A DNA stretch of 64,000 nucleotides from Thermomicrobiales bacterium (GTDB lineage Bacteria; Chloroflexota; Chloroflexia; Thermomicrobiales; CFX8): NCBI GenBank assembly GCA_037045155.1, contig JBAOIG010000003.1:186001-250000 (forward strand), written 5' to 3'. Positions within the stretch are counted from its first letter, which is position 1; every line of letters begins with the position of its first letter. Below, in pieces: positions 61,322-64,000 of this stretch. The notes under the pieces were generated by a model. That model worked only from the letters and a program-made list of their open reading frames with translations. It was not told the origin of the DNA and ran no database searches. A program made the translations under genes and the position numbers.

Positions 61322-62443
61322 GTGTCCGGCATTGCTGTCCTGCCGCGTCGGCCGATCCTGGCCGAGAGCGACTTCAATCGTCAACCGTTCGTGCTGGCCT
61401 GGGAGTTGACCCGCGCCTGCAATCTCGCGTGCGTGCATTGTCGCGCCGAGGCACAGCTCCGCCGCGATCCGCGCGAGCTTAAGACCGCCGAGGCGCTGAA
61501 GGTTATTGACGACATCGCCACATTCGATGTCCCACCGGTGTTGATCCTGACCGGCGGCGACCCAATGCGCCGGCCGGATCTGAACGAGCTGATCCGCTAC
61601 GCGACCGATCGGGGGGTTCGTTGCACGCTGACCCCGGCCGGCACGGCGTTGACGAGCGAGCGCAAGCTGGCGGAGGCACAGGCGGCCGGCCTCTCGCGGA
61701 TCGCGGTCAGCTTCGACGGCCCCAACGCCGCCGAGCATGACGCCTTCCGGCAGGTCGACGGGGCGTTCGGCTGGGCCATGGACATCGTCGCATCCGCCCA
61801 TCGGCTGGGCATCCCTGTCCAGATCCACACGACGCTCTGCCGCCGGACGCTGGCCTCGTTCCCGGCTATGGCCGATCTGGCGGAACAGCTCGGCGCGGTA
61901 GTCTGGGCCGTCTTCTGTCTCGTGCCGACAGGGCGGGGCGCGAACCTCGACGAGTTGACCGCCGATGAGTACGAAGAAGTCTTCGAGTGGTTGATCGAGC
62001 GCAGCAAGACCGCTTCGTGGAACCTCAAGCTGACCGAGGGTTACCACTATCGCAGAGTATTGATGCAGCACCAGCAAGCGCCGGTCGCTGGCCCGGGGTT
62101 TCAGTCGAGCGACGGGATCGGTCGCGCGACAAGGGCGGTCAACGCGGGAAATGGCTTCTGTTTCATCTCGCACATCGGCGAGATCTGCCCGAGCGGCTTC
62201 TTGCCGGTCGTTGCCGGCAATGTCCGCTCGGAGTCGGTCGTCGACGTGTACCGGAACCATCCGGTCTTCCGGGAGCTGCGCGACCCATCGCTGTTGAAAG
62301 GCAAGTGCGGCATCTGCAAGTTCCGGGATATCTGCGGGGGATCGCGCTCACGCGCGTTCGCACGGACCGGCGACTATCTGGAAAGCGATAGCGCCTGCAA
62401 CTACGAGCCACGAGTCGGCGAGCCATCGGTCGCGGCCGGGTAA
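61322..62443 (+). CDS. Radical SAM/SPASM protein (heme-related, TIGR04053-like)
   Basis: A 373-residue radical SAM enzyme with the 4Fe-4S motif CNLACVHC (CxxxCxxC, ~residues 37-44), GGDPMRRPDL, and a C-terminal SPASM-type Cys cluster (CPSGFLP, KGKCGICKFRDICGG). The layout resembles AhbD/NirJ and the TIGR04053 group, often placed by protoporphyrinogen oxidase genes. Two genes downstream is such an oxidase, supporting a heme-related role. GTG 61322 has GGGGAGGGAG about seven bases upstream. Confidence 0.8.
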   Translation: MSGIAVLPRRPILAESDFNRQPFVLAWELTRACNLACVHCRAEAQLRRDPRELKTAEALKVIDDIATFDVPPVLILTGGDPMRRPDLNELIRYATDRGVRCTLTPAGTALTSERKLAEAQAAGLSRIAVSFDGPNAAEHDAFRQVDGAFGWAMDIVASAHRLGIPVQIHTTLCRRTLASFPAMADLAEQLGAVVWAVFCLVPTGRGANLDELTADEYEEVFEWLIERSKTASWNLKLTEGYHYRRVLMQHQQAPVAGPGFQSSDGIGRATRAVNAGNGFCFISHIGEICPSGFLPVVAGNVRSESVVDVYRNHPVFRELRDPSLLKGKCGICKFRDICGGSRSRAFARTGDYLESDSACNYEPRVGEPSVAAG

Positions 62444-62484
62444 AATCGCGGGTGACGACAATCTGCGGTTAGCTGGGAGCGTTC

Positions 62485-63003
62485 GTGGCATCCATTTCCA
62501 TTTGGGCAGTTGTGCGCTGGCTGCACCTGCTGTCCATTATTACCTGGTTCGGCGGGATGATCTTCATCCTGCTAGTCGTCATTCCCTTCGTGCGAGCGAT
62601 GCCGGGCCTGGCGGCGGTGAACCGGACGCTCCTCCTGCTTCAGATCGGCAAACGCTACCAGCCAATCGCCTGGGTGATGATCACGATCGGGGCGATCACT
62701 GGTTACTACAACGGCGAGCGCCGGAGCGTCGCCTGGCTGCACCTGACCGAGACGTTCTATGGCCGACGCCTGCACATGAAGCTGGAATATGCCGGGGTCG
62801 TCCTCGTGCTGATGCTGATCCACGCTTACTGGGTCAATCGGCGACTGGCCCGGATTGTCGAGCAGGAGTTGGCGGCCGGTGATGCAGACCCGACGCTGAA
62901 GCTCCAGCGTCGCAAGTGGGAGCGAATTTCCTTCGGCTTTCTGGTTCTGAATATCCTCCTGACGGCGCTCGTCGTTCTGCTGGCATCATCGCTCGTCGCC
63001 TAG
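62485..63003 (+). CDS. CopD/HemJ-like four-helix membrane protein
   Basis: A 172-residue protein with four membrane segments. The first carries RWLHLLSIITWFGGMIFILLVV, resembling CopD and HemJ-type proteins, and conserved-looking His residues (WLHLTETFYGRRLHMKLEYAG) could bind heme. It may take part in heme or copper handling. Context between a radical SAM heme-type protein and protoporphyrinogen oxidase favours heme. GTG 62485 has GGGAG about five bases upstream. Confidence 0.65.
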   Translation: MASISIWAVVRWLHLLSIITWFGGMIFILLVVIPFVRAMPGLAAVNRTLLLLQIGKRYQPIAWVMITIGAITGYYNGERRSVAWLHLTETFYGRRLHMKLEYAGVVLVLMLIHAYWVNRRLARIVEQELAAGDADPTLKLQRRKWERISFGFLVLNILLTALVVLLASSLVA

Positions 63004-63103
63004 CGCGAACATCGACACGCGGCGGACAATTATGATCGTCCCGAGTGATTCCTGTGCCACGATTGGCCGGCCCGTCCTCTCTGCTGTGGCTCGAAACTGG
63101 GGA

Positions 63104-63130
63104 TTGAATGAACACCATACCCGCTAGAAT
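63104..63130 (+). promoter_or_regulatory. Putative promoter (TTGAAT - 15 - TAGAAT)
   Basis: TTGAAT at 63104-63109 and TAGAAT at 63125-63130 are separated by 15 bases, slightly short, and lie about 40 bases before the protoporphyrinogen oxidase start. Confidence 0.35.
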
Positions 63131-63168
63131 GCGCGTGAAGAACACTGAGCTCGAGGAGGATGCGTATC

Positions 63169-64000
63169 GTGCCTGAGACGATTGGGAATCGGCCTCGCGC
63201 GGCGGTCATCGGCGGCGGTGTTGCGGGGTTGAGCGCTGCGTTGGCGCTCCGCGATCGCGGCGTCGAAGTCGTATTGATCGAGCGTGATTCGCGACTTGGC
63301 GGGGTTGTCCGGACCGACCACGTGGATGGGTTCCTGCTCGAGAGCGGGCCGGATTCGATCCTGTCATACAAGCCGTCCGGGGTGGCAATGATCGACCGGC
63401 TCGGACTGCGCGCCTCGCTCGTCGAGACCCGGCCCGGGGGCGGCGGCACGTTCATCCTGCATAACGGCGAGCTCGTGCCATTGCCGGAGGGGATGACGAT
63501 GCTCGTCCCGACTCAGTACAAAGCCATCGCGACCACGCCGCTCCTCTCGCCGGTCGGCAAGCTGCGGATGCTGCTCGATGTCGCGGTCCCGGCCCGGCGC
63601 GACGAGGCAGATGAATCGGTCGGCTCATTCGTCCGTCGCCGGCTCGGCAGTCAGGTGTTCGATCACCTGGCGGAGCCACTGGTTTCCGGAATCTTCTCCG
63701 GCGACGCAGACCAGCTCAGTGTCCTCTCGACGATGCCCCGTCTGCGGCAGGTCGAGCTCGAACAGGGTGGAATCATCCGCGGAGCGATCGCCCAGCGCCG
63801 GGCCGCCGCGCCTGGCCCCAGCCCTTCGGCGCGATTGACGCCGTTTGTCAGCCTGGCCGGCGGGCTCGGGCAGTTGATCGACGCGATGAGCGAGGCGCTG
63901 GGCGAGACCGACGTGCGGCTGAATGACGCTGTCGTCGGGCTCTCGTCAGTTGATGGCGGATACCGGCTGGACTTGTCGAGCGGCGAGACACTCGCGGTCG
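63169..64000 (+). CDS. hemY: Protoporphyrinogen oxidase, FAD-dependent (3' end outside window)
   Basis: The first ~277 residues of a HemY/HemG-type flavoenzyme. The FAD-binding motif is AAVIGGGVAGLSAALALRDRG, then VVLIERDSRLGGVVRT, DGFLLESGPDSILSY and SLAGGLGQLIDAM, all typical of the family that oxidises (copro)protoporphyrinogen with O2. The coproporphyrin-dependent form cannot be separated from the protoporphyrin form from this part. GTG 63169 is preferred because GAGGAGGA (63153-63160) is eight bases upstream; ATG 63160 is too close to it. The gene runs off the window edge. Confidence 0.9.
   Translation, partial: MPETIGNRPRAAVIGGGVAGLSAALALRDRGVEVVLIERDSRLGGVVRTDHVDGFLLESGPDSILSYKPSGVAMIDRLGLRASLVETRPGGGGTFILHNGELVPLPEGMTMLVPTQYKAIATTPLLSPVGKLRMLLDVAVPARRDEADESVGSFVRRRLGSQVFDHLAEPLVSGIFSGDADQLSVLSTMPRLRQVELEQGGIIRGAIAQRRAAAPGPSPSARLTPFVSLAGGLGQLIDAMSEALGETDVRLNDAVVGLSSVDGGYRLDLSSGETLAV

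Overview
The window is GC-rich, densely packed bacterial chromosome with short intergenic gaps, many GTG/TTG starts and many four-base stop/start overlaps. Gene content (RodA, FtsB-like protein, DnaX, GatCA, GuaA, PurD, citrate synthase, VanW, CvpA, a fused urease gamma/beta subunit, and several sensor-like beta-propeller proteins) fits a member of the Chloroflexota, most plausibly a Thermomicrobia/Sphaerobacter-like lineage. This is inferred from gene content only. I recognised no rRNA, tRNA, prophage, insertion sequence or CRISPR array.

Region by region. 1-5.6 kb: an envelope-glycan operon on the + strand (end of a glycosyltransferase, UPF0104 membrane protein, membrane glycosyltransferase fused to a lipoprotein-like part, tandem methyltransferase). 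5.6-12.2 kb: PIG-L deacetylase, galactokinase-family kinase, a helicase-associated protein without a motor, RidA, a probable APH-fold pseudokinase and a YgjP-like metallopeptidase. 12.4-24.1 kb: guaA-purD, Nudix-SDR, VanW, a non-coding repeat element (19221-19660), citrate synthase, a small unknown gene, a DEAD-box helicase and CvpA. 24.4-33.4 kb: a PHP-AlbA fusion, a DUF72 protein, a sigma-like/zinc-finger/TM/propeller protein, a double GNAT protein and an M19-like protein lacking several metal ligands. 33.5-41.1 kb: TSUP exporter, gatC-gatA-FtsB-like operon, propeller lipoprotein, dnaX, rodA. 41.3-48.2 kb: S10 and S9 peptidases, a BNR propeller, an MFS exporter coupled to an antibiotic-kinase homologue.

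48.6-60.4 kb is a nitrogen-scavenging region: an EamA/DMT transporter, then a urease operon in the order ureAB(fused)-ureC-ureE-ureF-ureG-ureD. Facing it is a minus-strand GntR operon with two AtzC/cytosine-deaminase-like amidohydrolases, followed across a 65-bp tandem-repeat element by a third amidohydrolase with an altered metal site. The likely theme is hydrolysis of an imported N-rich compound, with urea going to ammonia; the substrate is unknown. 60.7-64 kb starts a probable heme-related cluster: a radical SAM/SPASM protein, a CopD/HemJ-like membrane protein and the start of a protoporphyrinogen oxidase cut by the window edge.

The most unusual items are the two non-coding repeat elements, the ureC-ureE intergenic region that can form alternative hairpins, the one-piece sigma-like/propeller protein, the PHP-AlbA fusion, and two TIM-barrel hydrolase homologues that lack canonical metal ligands.
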